From Planctomycetota bacterium (GTDB lineage Bacteria; Planctomycetota; UBA8108; JACQVS01), in the NCBI GenBank assembly GCA_028280485.1, contig JANQLS010000072.1, positions 41,827-105,826 on the forward strand: a stretch of DNA of 64,000 bases. The letters are read 5' to 3'. The translations under genes and the position numbers were made by a program. Positions 41,891 through 51,401 of the stretch are shown here, in pieces (within the stretch, counting starts at the first letter, position 1; each line of letters opens with the position of its first letter). The notes beneath the pieces are model-generated. The model was given only the letters and a program-made list of their open reading frames with translations, was not told the DNA's origin and did not search any database.

Positions 41891-43015
41891 ATGGGATTGC
41901 CCAGCCTAAATCAAGCCCAGGCTAGACCTGTCGGCTCACCGGATGCCCTTAAGAAGAATTATAGTAAGAAAACTCTTTTGAGTTTCCTTGGAGGGATCGT
42001 CCTATTGACTCTCCTCACTCCTTTAAACTTAGAATCTTCTCCCCGGAGTGTGCGCCCCCAATTCACCGCCCAGGTCAAGAAGTCTTTAGACGCTCTCCCC
42101 CAGTCTCGTATCGAAACCCTGAAGTGGCAAATCGCCTTAGAGAGCTGGGGATTTTCTCCCGGAGTCATCGACGGACGAATCGGGCCAAAAACTCGAACAG
42201 CGATCGCCGCCGCTCAAGCTTGTAGTGGAGCTGAGGTCACGGGAACTCAGGACGAACGTACGGCTAAGTTACTAGGAGTTGGGGCGGGGACACTTTTAAA
42301 AACTTACAAAGTCAGTTTGAGTGACCTCAAAAGTATCGATAAAGACCCTCCCAGCGATTGGAACGAAAAAAGCCGACGCCATCACTTAGGTTACTTCTCA
42401 CTTCTCGACTCTCTCTGTGAGAAGTTTCACACCTCACCCCGACTCTTAACTGAAATCAATCCTGGGATCAGTCTCGATTTATTAACCACTGGCGATACGA
42501 TCGTCGTTCCGAATCTGAGATCGTTTGTGAATCGGAAAAAAGCAGAGGTCAGTTTTCTCGAGATCGACTTGGAGCGTAAGTTAATTCTCTTGATCTACAA
42601 AAATCCCCAGGGTCAAAATTATTTAAGAGGAATTCTACATTGCTCGATCGCCAAGGATTTGAGCCAAGCCCCCGTGGGAACTTCAACCATTAAGCGCATT
42701 GTTCCCAACCCAAACTATACGTTCTACCCCAAGAAGTGGCCGGAAGTTACTAATGTATTTGAAACACTCACCATCCCACCCGGACCCAGGAACCCAGTAG
42801 GTCTGTGCTGGATCGCCTTGAGTCGAAAGGGATACGGAATTCACGGCACTCCCAAACCCACCGCTATCGGCAAAACCGGATCACACGGTTGTTTTCGATT
42901 AACGAACTGGGATGTGACTTGGCTGAAAAATATTTTAAACGTGGGAACTGAAGTTCGAGTTTATCAAAAAAGCTCTGAAACCAGTTGGGCGTGGCAGGAA
43001 AAAGTACAGCCTTGA
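41891..43015 (+). CDS. L,D-transpeptidase (YkuD family) with peptidoglycan-binding domain
   Basis: A 374-residue envelope enzyme. A membrane helix near residues 28-45 (LLSFLGGIVLLTLLTPLNL) anchors or exports it. A peptidoglycan-binding-like segment (IETLKWQIALESWGFSPGVI, DGRIGPKTRTAIAAAQ, ~78-115) and a LysM-like part (LLDSLCEKFHTSPRLLTEIN, ~170-205) precede the YkuD domain. The active site is IHGTPKPTAIGKTGSHGCFR with the catalytic HGC and RLTNWD. It would form 3-3 cross-links or attach proteins in peptidoglycan. A related pair of hairpins lies in its leader. Confidence 0.88.
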   Translation: MGLPSLNQAQARPVGSPDALKKNYSKKTLLSFLGGIVLLTLLTPLNLESSPRSVRPQFTAQVKKSLDALPQSRIETLKWQIALESWGFSPGVIDGRIGPKTRTAIAAAQACSGAEVTGTQDERTAKLLGVGAGTLLKTYKVSLSDLKSIDKDPPSDWNEKSRRHHLGYFSLLDSLCEKFHTSPRLLTEINPGISLDLLTTGDTIVVPNLRSFVNRKKAEVSFLEIDLERKLILLIYKNPQGQNYLRGILHCSIAKDLSQAPVGTSTIKRIVPNPNYTFYPKKWPEVTNVFETLTIPPGPRNPVGLCWIALSRKGYGIHGTPKPTAIGKTGSHGCFRLTNWDVTWLKNILNVGTEVRVYQKSSETSWAWQEKVQP

Positions 43016-43064
43016 TTCAACGTATCTGATCTGAGGTGATAAGGTCCACTCAGTAAAAACAAGC

Positions 43065-43189
43065 CTGTAGGGGCGCCCCTTGCGGGCGCCCGTCTCCCGA
43101 GCCAACCTCATCATTCAGGGGCTCTACCCCCTTTAAGGAATCGGGCAGGCCCTATTTTGGAGCAGCCATTAACAAGCCCTGCCCCTACA
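43065..43189. repeat. CTGTAGGGGC element, copy 3
   Basis: Same 125-bp design as 41384-41509, more diverged. The left hairpin is GGGCGCCCCTTGCGGGCGCC and the right end is GCCCCTACA. Central parts CATTCAGG and GGGCAGGCCCTATTTT are shared. Confidence 0.8.
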
Positions 43190-43231
43190 TAGTGATTACG
43201 TTTTTTAGGGAGCGAGTCGTTTGAAAAGGTT

Positions 43232-44956
43232 TTAACCGATCTCTTTATCCAATCGATCCAACTCTTCTAGTACGAGTTGAACCAAGGGTGCCTGCAGTTT
43301 CTCACTGAAATCGAACTTCAATCCGGCCGCTTCAAAAAGCTTCGACAGGGGTTGAGTCCCACCTAAACTCAGAGCGTATCGATACTGTTCGACAGTCTTT
43401 TTACGATCCTGCCGGTAGTGGCTCCACAGTTGAAGTGCACCTAACATCGCGATGCCGTACTCGATGTAGTAGAAGGGCTGTTTAAAGATATGCCCTTGCC
43501 GGTGCCATTGAGTTCGCTGAATTTCTTCGAGTCCCTCCCATTCATCGGGAGAGCCATAAGTCGACCTGATGCGAACCCACTCATCTCGACGGGCTTCAGC
43601 TGAAGCGTCATCAGTTGTGTAAATCCAGTGTTGGAAAGAATCGACCGATGCGATCCAAGTCAACAAGCGCAAGACTTTCTCAAAGTGCGCCGCTTTAACC
43701 TGAGCAGCTTCTTCTGGGGTATAAATCGTATCGATATGCTCTAAGCCCAAAAACTCAAAGCCCATCGCCGCGACTTCACAGAACTCTAATGAAGCTGATC
43801 TATATAGAATTAATGGTTCGTCTCGACAAGCCAAGGAATGAAAAGCATGCCCTCCTTCATGAAGTAAAACTTGAAGGTCTTCATGCTTACCCGCCGCATT
43901 GGCGAAGATAAAAGGTAATCGTACATCCTCAATGAAGTACTGGTACCCCCCCGGCGCTTTATTGGGTCGAGAGAATAAATCGAGATACTTGGCCTTCTCC
44001 AATGCCGTGAACTCATGAGCAAAATGTGGATCGACTTCATTGAAGATCGTTCTAGCCAAGTCAATCAGCTTAGGCTCAGAGTCAAAGGGACGAATCGGTT
44101 CATCGGAATATGGATTCACTTCGTAATCCCAAGGTCGCAAGCGGTCGATCCCCAAGCGACGAGCACGATTTTCATTTATGGTTTTAAGTGCGGGAACGAC
44201 AGTCTTTTGAACTCCCTGATGAAATGATTCACACTCGGCGACTCCGTAATCAAAGCGATGAAAATCTTTGAAACGGAAGGCTCGATAATCCGATAGACCG
44301 GCATTCTTAGCTCGTTGAACCCTCAATTCGAACATCTTGTCGAATAACGACTCAATTTCATCGGTGTCCTTGAGACGACGTTCAACGATCAGCCTCCAGA
44401 CTCTCTCCCGGTGATCTCGATCCTGTTTTTCAAGCTCGAGACTCGCTTGGGGGAAAGTGATCTCCTCGCCGTCGAGCTCGATCGTCATCCCACCAGTAAT
44501 TTGAGAATAACGCTGAGAATGTTCTTTTTCTTCAGTTTCAAGGGGGAGGTTTTCTTCACGAAACAGCTCGGAATCACAGACCTTGATTTTTTCCAGCAAA
44601 GCGTAGCGCTCAGAGTTGAGCTCTTTGCGGTAAGGCGAATCTAAGAACTTACGATCCAAGCGATCGAGAGCTAACTTGGCCTCGGGAATAATCGAGCGTT
44701 GGAACTCCATATACTTTTCGGTGGCTTCTTCATCGTCGGTGTGACACGACGTATCGATATAAAGCCGAGCGATCGTCCCATCTAAGAGACTGTCGAGTTC
44801 GCTGATGTCCTTCAACCAATCTTCAAGCTCTGAGACACTTTGAATCTCACGCTGCTCGAGTTGGTCGAACACGGTTTTCAATTGTGACCAATCGTGAGGA
44901 TCGATTTCTTCTTTTAAAAACCGTTTTACTGGAGGAGGAAAAGTCAATTCAGTCAA
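43232..44956 (-). CDS. M3-family oligoendopeptidase
   Basis: A 574-residue zinc metallopeptidase of the M3/PepF type. LQVLLHEGGHAFHSLACRDE carries the HExxH zinc site (HEGGH, ~370), and LEFCEVAAMGFEFLGLEHID supplies the third ligand Glu about 25 residues later. Upstream DVRLPFIFANAAGKHEDLQV and downstream GHIFKQPFYYIEYGIAMLGA, LQLWSHYRQD with the conserved Tyr residues fit the family. No signal peptide, so it degrades peptides in the cytoplasm. It lies 30 bases after the phosphorylase gene on the same strand, probably co-transcribed. Confidence 0.9.
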   Translation of the reverse strand: MTELTFPPPVKRFLKEEIDPHDWSQLKTVFDQLEQREIQSVSELEDWLKDISELDSLLDGTIARLYIDTSCHTDDEEATEKYMEFQRSIIPEAKLALDRLDRKFLDSPYRKELNSERYALLEKIKVCDSELFREENLPLETEEKEHSQRYSQITGGMTIELDGEEITFPQASLELEKQDRDHRERVWRLIVERRLKDTDEIESLFDKMFELRVQRAKNAGLSDYRAFRFKDFHRFDYGVAECESFHQGVQKTVVPALKTINENRARRLGIDRLRPWDYEVNPYSDEPIRPFDSEPKLIDLARTIFNEVDPHFAHEFTALEKAKYLDLFSRPNKAPGGYQYFIEDVRLPFIFANAAGKHEDLQVLLHEGGHAFHSLACRDEPLILYRSASLEFCEVAAMGFEFLGLEHIDTIYTPEEAAQVKAAHFEKVLRLLTWIASVDSFQHWIYTTDDASAEARRDEWVRIRSTYGSPDEWEGLEEIQRTQWHRQGHIFKQPFYYIEYGIAMLGALQLWSHYRQDRKKTVEQYRYALSLGGTQPLSKLFEAAGLKFDFSEKLQAPLVQLVLEELDRLDKEIG

Positions 44957-44986
44957 GGGATTGTATTCCTTTAGAAATGTAAAACT

Positions 44987-47536
44987 CTAGACGATCGTTT
45001 CCAAACAGTAACCCATCTCGTGGGGATGACCGAGGTCTTCACCCTGGGGCCAAAACCGAACTTGAACGGATTCCGCTCCCTTTTTGGGGGGAGAAAATTC
45101 AAATTGGACCAAACAATCAGCACTGGTGCTGACTTTTTTAGGATCGAGAAGCTCACCCGATTGCGTTTCTAATACCGCACCAATCTCTGCAGCACTCAAG
45201 CCAGCAGTAAAAACTTCCACTGCGATCAGCTCTTGTCCTCGCTTTTTCGATCGTTCTTGGTTTTTGATATGAACCATCGGCCAAGCGGTTAAAACTTCAT
45301 CTTTAAACTTAGAGAGTTTCTCCGCGTTCTTATTCTTCTCGATTCGGCGAGCGAGCTCGAAAGCCGGCTTGTAAAGTCGATCTCGGTACTGAGCGACCAT
45401 ATGATCCGTATTGAAAACTGGGATCAACAAGGACATCGATTTCTTCAGCTTCTTCAACCATGCAGCAGGAAGGCCCTTCTTATTGTTTTGGTAAAAGAGA
45501 GGAATGACTTCCTTGCTAAAAACTTGAAGCATCGCACGAGCATCATCGGCGTCTTGAAGGTCGAGGTCTTCGTATTCCCCAGGCTTACCAAAGGCCCAAC
45601 CGGCATCGGGTTCGTAACCTTCATCCCACCAGCCATCGAGAATACTCACATTGATGCCACCATTAAAGGGCACTTTCTGCCCGCTTGTTCCACTGGCTTC
45701 CAAGGGCCTTCGAGGATTGTTCAACCAAATATCGACACCTTGGACTAGAGCTTGGCCGATATCCATGTCATAATTTTCTAAAATGACGACCTTCCCTTTG
45801 AAGCCCGGTTTCTTAGAAATCGCCACAACCTCTTCGTAGAGCTTCTTGCCTAATGGATCTTCAGGGTGAGGTTTCCCAGCAAAAACCATTTGTACGGGTT
45901 TGCGAGAATTATTGAGCAAGGCTTTCGCCTTCTTCACATCTCGAAAGAACAACGAAGCTCGTTTGTAGAGTGCAAATCGGCGTGCAAAGCCGATGGTGAG
46001 AACATTGGGATCTAGAAGGTTCTCCGTTGCATTTTTAATCTTTGCAGGACTATCTCCATTGCGCTTCATTTGTTCAGCAACTCGAGTTCGAACAAACTCA
46101 ACCATGCGTTGACGCAATTGGGTTTTGACGTCCCAAAGATCTCGATCAGGAATTTTTGATGTCTTCTTCCAAAAATTTGGATCTTCGAGTCGTTGCCGCC
46201 ATTCAGCGCCAAGATGCTGATCGTAGAGCTTTGACATCTCTTGCGAAATCCAAGTCGGAACATGGACTCCATTCGTCACCGAAGTGATCGGCACTTCTTC
46301 CGGCAAGAAATCAGGCCAGAGATGCTGCCACATCCCTCTTGAAACCACACCGTGAAGCTTGCTGACTCCATTTCGATGGCGCGACAAACGCATCGCCAAA
46401 ACGGTCATACTCAATATCGGAGTGCCTTCCGGCGAGAGGTCTAAACCTAAACGTAAATAATCATCGACTCCGATTCCCGCTGCTTGGCAAATGGGCTCTA
46501 AGTACCTTCGGGCCAAGGCTAAATCGAAAACTTCATTTCCTTCGGGTACAGGAGTATGCGTGGTGAAAACGGTACTCGCAGCGATTTTTTCGATCGCCGT
46601 TTGTGGATCAAAAAGCTTACCTTTCTTCTCTTCTTCAACTTTCAGTTCGCGAAGTCGCTCCAAGGTCGAAAAGGTAACATGGCCTTCATTCAAGTGCCAA
46701 ACGGGAGGGTTGAGGCCCATTGCTCTCATGGCCCGGACTCCCCCGATGCCCGCGAGGATCTCTTGTTGAATTCGATCTTCTCTCGTACCACCGTAGAGAT
46801 GGCGAGTTAAGGCTCGTTCTCGAGCGGGATTGGCATCGAAATCTGAATCTAAAAGGATGATCGAAGAGTTCCCGGTTTGGACTCTCCAAATACGGAGCTT
46901 AACGGGTCGTGGAGTTTTTCCCGCGAGGTTCACATCCACGGTAATGGGTTTTCCTCTTTGATCACGAACGAGCTCCAAGGGCAGGTTGCCATAATTGACT
47001 TTGGGATAGATGACTTTCATCTCTCCATCCGCATCAATCTGTTGACGAAAGTAACCTTGACGATAAGCCAAACCGATTCCGATCAAGGGTAAGCCGATGT
47101 CGGAAGCTGATTTCAAATGGTCGCCCGCCAAGACTCCCAATCCTCCTGCGTAGAAGGGAAGGCAAGTGTGAACAGCGAACTCCATCGAGAAATAGGCGAC
47201 GGGGCGTTTTTCGGTAAACGGTTGTCCTGTAGCTTTTCCCCGTGCTCGCGAAGCGGCTCGTTCGCGATTGAGCCGGCGCCGAATCGATTGAACGCGCTTT
47301 AAAAATTTAGAATCATTCGCCAGAGATTCAACGGCCTTAGAATTCAAACGAGAGAGCGTTTGAACCGGGTTGAATATTTCAAGGTTGGGATCTTTCTTGG
47401 TTCCCAGGGCATTTAAGTCAGCCCATAGCTCTCGCGACTCACGGTCCCAGGTGCTCGAAAGATCGTAGGCCAAATCTTTCAGAGGTTCTAGGGACTGTGG
47501 GAAATTCAGCTTGGCTGGGCTATCTGACTTTTTCAC
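44987..47536 (-). CDS. glgP: Alpha-glucan phosphorylase
   Basis: An 849-residue GT35 enzyme of the alpha-glucan family with an N-terminal DUF3417 domain (LEPLKDLAYDLSSTWDRESR). Motifs include PVAYFSMEFAVHTCLPFYAG, GGLGVLAGDHLKSASDIGLP, HLNEGHVTFSTLERLREL, TSVTNGVHVPTWISQEM and FARRFALYKRASLFFRD. The PLP site is RPLEASGTSGQKVPFNGGIN, with GQK instead of the NMK of glycogen phosphorylase, as expected for this subfamily. It releases glucose-1-phosphate from intracellular glucan and fits with the GH57 protein and the pentose phosphate genes nearby. Confidence 0.92.
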   Translation of the reverse strand: MKKSDSPAKLNFPQSLEPLKDLAYDLSSTWDRESRELWADLNALGTKKDPNLEIFNPVQTLSRLNSKAVESLANDSKFLKRVQSIRRRLNRERAASRARGKATGQPFTEKRPVAYFSMEFAVHTCLPFYAGGLGVLAGDHLKSASDIGLPLIGIGLAYRQGYFRQQIDADGEMKVIYPKVNYGNLPLELVRDQRGKPITVDVNLAGKTPRPVKLRIWRVQTGNSSIILLDSDFDANPARERALTRHLYGGTREDRIQQEILAGIGGVRAMRAMGLNPPVWHLNEGHVTFSTLERLRELKVEEEKKGKLFDPQTAIEKIAASTVFTTHTPVPEGNEVFDLALARRYLEPICQAAGIGVDDYLRLGLDLSPEGTPILSMTVLAMRLSRHRNGVSKLHGVVSRGMWQHLWPDFLPEEVPITSVTNGVHVPTWISQEMSKLYDQHLGAEWRQRLEDPNFWKKTSKIPDRDLWDVKTQLRQRMVEFVRTRVAEQMKRNGDSPAKIKNATENLLDPNVLTIGFARRFALYKRASLFFRDVKKAKALLNNSRKPVQMVFAGKPHPEDPLGKKLYEEVVAISKKPGFKGKVVILENYDMDIGQALVQGVDIWLNNPRRPLEASGTSGQKVPFNGGINVSILDGWWDEGYEPDAGWAFGKPGEYEDLDLQDADDARAMLQVFSKEVIPLFYQNNKKGLPAAWLKKLKKSMSLLIPVFNTDHMVAQYRDRLYKPAFELARRIEKNKNAEKLSKFKDEVLTAWPMVHIKNQERSKKRGQELIAVEVFTAGLSAAEIGAVLETQSGELLDPKKVSTSADCLVQFEFSPPKKGAESVQVRFWPQGEDLGHPHEMGYCLETIV

Positions 47537-47892
47537 TTCTCGACTCCAATCGTCTTTGATTTGCTCGATTAAGATAGTTGTGATTTTAAGGGCCTGAAAA
47601 GGGTCCGATAATGTGAAGACCTTAACTCAGTGACCGATAAAGCTCAATAAGAGCCTATAAATTAGCTCGTTCCCTTATCTTCGGAAGAATGGAGCGCCCA
47701 GCTTTGGTACGAAATTGAAACATTTAGAAATGACGTCGTAATAAAAAACCGCCCTTCGAGGTTGAACCTCAAAGGGCGGTACAGGGGGGTGGTCTTGTTG
47801 CGGCCCATAACTCAGCTGGGTGTTAGGGTTCACCCGTTTCGAACTGAGTTGACTGGACTGATCGCAAGGGTTGGATTGTCGGTATTAAGACT
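47537..47892. other. Gap between glgP and the Cys-repeat gene
   Basis: About 356 bases without a gene: the glgP promoter region on the left and the terminator of the Cys-repeat gene at 47748-47781. Confidence 0.6.
47748..47781 (-). terminator. Terminator of the Cys-repeat gene
   Basis: Stem ACCGCCCTT(C/T)GAGGTT / AACCTC.AAGGGCGGT, followed on the minus strand by TTTTTTAT. Confidence 0.85.
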
Positions 47893-50800
47893 TTAGCCTC
47901 CCAAGGCTTCCTCCACTGAAAGGCAGAGGAGGTCATCCGCGCTTGCATCCTGGCCACGGTCGATCGTGTTAGGTGCAGGAATCGGAATCGTTCCACGGAA
48001 GAGGTTGACCAATCCGGCAACCGCGTCACCGATGTTCATGTCACCATCGTCATTCATGTCGACCGCATCTTCACAGATGAGGTGAATGAATTCGCCCAGG
48101 AACATTCCACGCAGGGCGCCGATAATGTCAGAGATATCGAACTTATCATCGAAGTTCACATCGCCTCTTCGGAATCGACGAGGAGTACGGTGATCCGGAT
48201 CTCGCTCCCGATCACAGATGGCTTCCAATCGATGGAGACAACGACGTTTGAACTTAGCGACAATCTCGGCACATTCGTCATCGCTCAAGTCACTGTTGGC
48301 ACAACGCTGTGCGACCGCAGCGGTCGCTTCTTCACAACGTTCTTCACAAGTGGGAGGATCACGATCACAACGATCATCGCACTCTTCCTTAAAGGCTCGA
48401 GCACGGGCTTCACAGGCATCTTCGTCACCACCGGCGTCGATACATTCATCCTTGAGAACTCGTGCAGCTCGCGTACAGCGGTCTTGACAAGTTGGAGGAT
48501 CACTAGGTTCGCAATTCTCCTCGATACATTCAGAAATGAATTCAGCCGTTTGCTTACGACAATTTCGAAGGGCTCGTTGTCGGCAATAATCGGGATCATT
48601 ACCTTCTTCGATGCAACTCTCAATTCGACCAGGAACTAACTCCATACATCGTGCGTGAACTTCACGTCCCCGGTGAGCACAACGCTCGGGACATGGATCA
48701 GGATGACCCTTACAGCGGTGAAGGCACTCTTTGAGAAGATGTTGAGCTCGTTCTTTACAAGCGTCTTCTTGATCTTCTCCGTGCTCGTCAACGCAATTTG
48801 CGAAGTAACGACGAGCGATCCTTGCACACTTTTCACCACAAGTGGGAGCGGGCCCGTGTTCACAATGCTTGTGACAACGTTCGCGGAGCGCTACGGCTTT
48901 TTCTTTACACTCGTCAGGATCTCCACCATTGGCGATACAAGTGCGTTTCCAAATCAAAACTCGTTTATCGCATTTTTCTTCACAGGTAGGAGGTTCAGGA
49001 TTACAACGTCGATCACAACGCACCTTAAATTCGCGAGCTCTTTCCGCACAAGCTTCGTCAGAACCACCAGCATCGAGGCAGGTTTGATGCACTTCCTCAA
49101 CCGCTGCGGCGCAGCGATCTTCACAACTTGGCGGTTCTTCACAAAGTTGGAAACAACGATCACGGTAATCGGTCGCTTTGTCTTTACAGACATCTTCATC
49201 CTCACCTGAGTCCAAGCAAGAATCGAAGATCATTCGACTGGCGCGGGTACAACGATCTTCACAAGTAGGAGGTTCGTTGGGACCTTCACAACCGTCGACA
49301 CAACGTTCGAGAATCGAAGTGGCATACTCTTTACACCGATCTTCGTTTTCTTCACCGAAAGCATCGACACAACGACCGAAAATTCTACGGGCAACAACCG
49401 CACAGCGTTCATCGCAAGGAACGGGATCAGGTCGCTCACATCTTTTAGTACAGATTTCGTAAGACTCTGTAGCGAGCTCCTCACAACGATCCATATCAAA
49501 ACCAGCAGCGAGGCAACGCTCTAAAAGCTTCTTAGCCCCGTGTCGGCAACGTTCTTTACAAGTGGGAGGAGGTTGATGATCGCAACGATTGAGGCAACGT
49601 TCTAAGACAGGCTCTAAACGTTCGCGGCAATCTTTGGGAGAGTCACCCTGAGCCAGGCAAGCTCTAAAAAGTTTTTTGACATGATCTTCACATCGATCTT
49701 CACAAGTAGGAGGCTCAGGAGGATCGATAGGCCCGCAATTAGCTCTCACACAACGACGATAAAAAGCGTGCTTACGAGCTGCGCAAACATCTTCATCGAT
49801 TCCAGCATCTAAGCATCTCTGCTTATACTCGTTACTTCGACGTCGACATTCCTCATCGCATTCGGGATCGATCGGAGGAGGATCGCACTTCTCTTGACAC
49901 TCTTCTAAATCATTTCGAAGAACTTCACGACAGATGCGAATTTCATTCTCAGTGAGTTCGTCGTCGAGATCATCGGGGATGTCGGCGACACACTGACGAA
50001 AATCTTTCTGCGCGTCCATGCGGCAGATTTCAATGCACGTGGGAGGTGGAGCTTGCTCACAACCTTCGAGGCAACGACGATGAACGACGCGAGCTCTTTC
50101 TTTACAAGCATCTTCATCGACATTCGGGATCATGAGGCAGCGATCTAAATACGCGTGAGCAACACGATCACATTTTTGTTCACAGGTTTTAGGAGGATCA
50201 TTCGGTTCGTCATCTCCCCCATCGCAGCGTTTGGCGCATCGTTCAAATTCAGCTTCACCGATAGCTTGGCAATCGACATCGGAAAGCGCATTTGCACCAT
50301 TTGGGTTCGCGGCTTGTCGTTCTTCACAAGCTTCGATCACACTTTTAGCGTGAAGCTTACAAAGAGATTCACAACTGGGAGGATCGGATGGAGGAGGAAC
50401 ATCGGGACGGCAATCGATCAAGCAGAGTTCGTAGTTTTTACGGGCTCGTTCGACGCAGTTCGCATTGACGATTCGATTGTCCCCGCGGCACTGAGCGACC
50501 GCTTCGTTGTAGGTGACTTCACAACGCACCCGGCAACGTTGAACATCGTTATCCGGAGGATCATTGGGATCATCTCCGCTACAACGATCCAAACAAGAAC
50601 GGGTAAACCGAGCAACGCGTTCAGCGCAGTCGGCATCGGAAACCCCTAACCGAATACACTCATCAAGAATTTCACTCGCTTTTTTCTCGCAAGCTTCTTC
50701 ACAGGTGGTGGGTTCAGGTTCAGGAGGTTCAACTGGAGGTGTACAACTCGCGATGATGCGATCGTAAATCTCCGTACAGCGATCCTCGCTACCGCCATTT

Positions 50801-50949
50801 TCAAGGCAGGTATTGTAGGAATTCTTAGCGAGAGTTTCACAGTCCCTTGTATCCGGAGCCAGATTGATCTGGGCCTGGGTCAAAGTGCCAACTGTGAGTG
50901 AGAACAGAAACGCTCCCACAATAAGACCCGATGATAATAGTTTCCGCAT
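47893..50949 (-). CDS. Secreted protein of ~17 six-cysteine helical repeats with dockerin-like C-terminus
   Basis: A 1018-residue exported protein. The signal peptide ends near LTQAQ. Residues ~35-910 are about 17 units of ~45-55 residues with the pattern C-x3-C, ~11 residues, C, 9-12 residues, C, ~10 residues, C-x3-C, then a Pro-rich joint (PPT). A clear unit is TCEDRCTRASRMIFDSCLDS, ending DRCFQLCEEPP. Each unit should be a disulfide-locked helical hairpin. The C-terminus has two dockerin-like calcium loops, GDVNFDDKFDISDIIGAL and DMNDDGDMNIGDAVAGL, with LFLG/LFRG-type ends seen in planctomycete proteins. A cell-surface or matrix role is inferred. I do not recognise the repeat. Confidence 0.8.
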   Translation of the reverse strand: MRKLLSSGLIVGAFLFSLTVGTLTQAQINLAPDTRDCETLAKNSYNTCLENGGSEDRCTEIYDRIIASCTPPVEPPEPEPTTCEEACEKKASEILDECIRLGVSDADCAERVARFTRSCLDRCSGDDPNDPPDNDVQRCRVRCEVTYNEAVAQCRGDNRIVNANCVERARKNYELCLIDCRPDVPPPSDPPSCESLCKLHAKSVIEACEERQAANPNGANALSDVDCQAIGEAEFERCAKRCDGGDDEPNDPPKTCEQKCDRVAHAYLDRCLMIPNVDEDACKERARVVHRRCLEGCEQAPPPTCIEICRMDAQKDFRQCVADIPDDLDDELTENEIRICREVLRNDLEECQEKCDPPPIDPECDEECRRRSNEYKQRCLDAGIDEDVCAARKHAFYRRCVRANCGPIDPPEPPTCEDRCEDHVKKLFRACLAQGDSPKDCRERLEPVLERCLNRCDHQPPPTCKERCRHGAKKLLERCLAAGFDMDRCEELATESYEICTKRCERPDPVPCDERCAVVARRIFGRCVDAFGEENEDRCKEYATSILERCVDGCEGPNEPPTCEDRCTRASRMIFDSCLDSGEDEDVCKDKATDYRDRCFQLCEEPPSCEDRCAAAVEEVHQTCLDAGGSDEACAERAREFKVRCDRRCNPEPPTCEEKCDKRVLIWKRTCIANGGDPDECKEKAVALRERCHKHCEHGPAPTCGEKCARIARRYFANCVDEHGEDQEDACKERAQHLLKECLHRCKGHPDPCPERCAHRGREVHARCMELVPGRIESCIEEGNDPDYCRQRALRNCRKQTAEFISECIEENCEPSDPPTCQDRCTRAARVLKDECIDAGGDEDACEARARAFKEECDDRCDRDPPTCEERCEEATAAVAQRCANSDLSDDECAEIVAKFKRRCLHRLEAICDRERDPDHRTPRRFRRGDVNFDDKFDISDIIGALRGMFLGEFIHLICEDAVDMNDDGDMNIGDAVAGLVNLFRGTIPIPAPNTIDRGQDASADDLLCLSVEEALGG

Positions 50950-51401
50950 GTGTCACCCTTTCGATAATGACTATCAATTTTGTCAGAATAGGAACAAACC
51001 CTGGCTTCAAACCGCAGGGATTGAAGCCCATCTGACCTCTCTAAAGTTGTGCACTTCAGAGCACACCAAAGACGGAATTGACCCGGTTCCGTACTGGTTT
51101 TTGCCTACAAGCTATTCTCCATACAACACTTGAGCCCCCTTTCTGAACAATGGAAAAAACTTTCCCCAAATAGATTCCACTCTTATGGGGGGTAAAAAAT
51201 GGCGCCCAGTTCAATCTTGTTTCGATTTTCAGATTCGGGTAGGGTAGTCAGGCTATTCCCGTAAGTATTTACCCTCAAAAGAGATCTCAAAGCTCTCGAT
51301 GCTCTCCAAGATCCCGAATCAAGCTCTATAACGCATTCCGATTGGAGTTGTGACTTCTGAGTGAGAGCTTTTTCAGAAATTAGTTTCGAAAGGACATCCA
51401 C
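50950..51401. other. Divergent control region, no gene
   Basis: About 450 bases between the Cys-repeat gene and the nucleoside transporter. No reading frame, known RNA or repeat copy is supported. GAAAGGGTGACAC upstream of the Cys-repeat start provides its ribosome site. Confidence 0.5.

Noticed and set aside
41384..43189. Possible CRISPR array from similar repeats
   Set aside because: Only three ~125-bp copies with inverted ends, no short direct repeats with unique spacers, and no cas genes.
48082..50649. Several plus-strand frames of 60-185 codons opposite the Cys-repeat gene
   Set aside because: They are mirror frames of a repetitive gene whose minus-strand reading has a signal peptide, regular cysteine spacing and a dockerin-like end.
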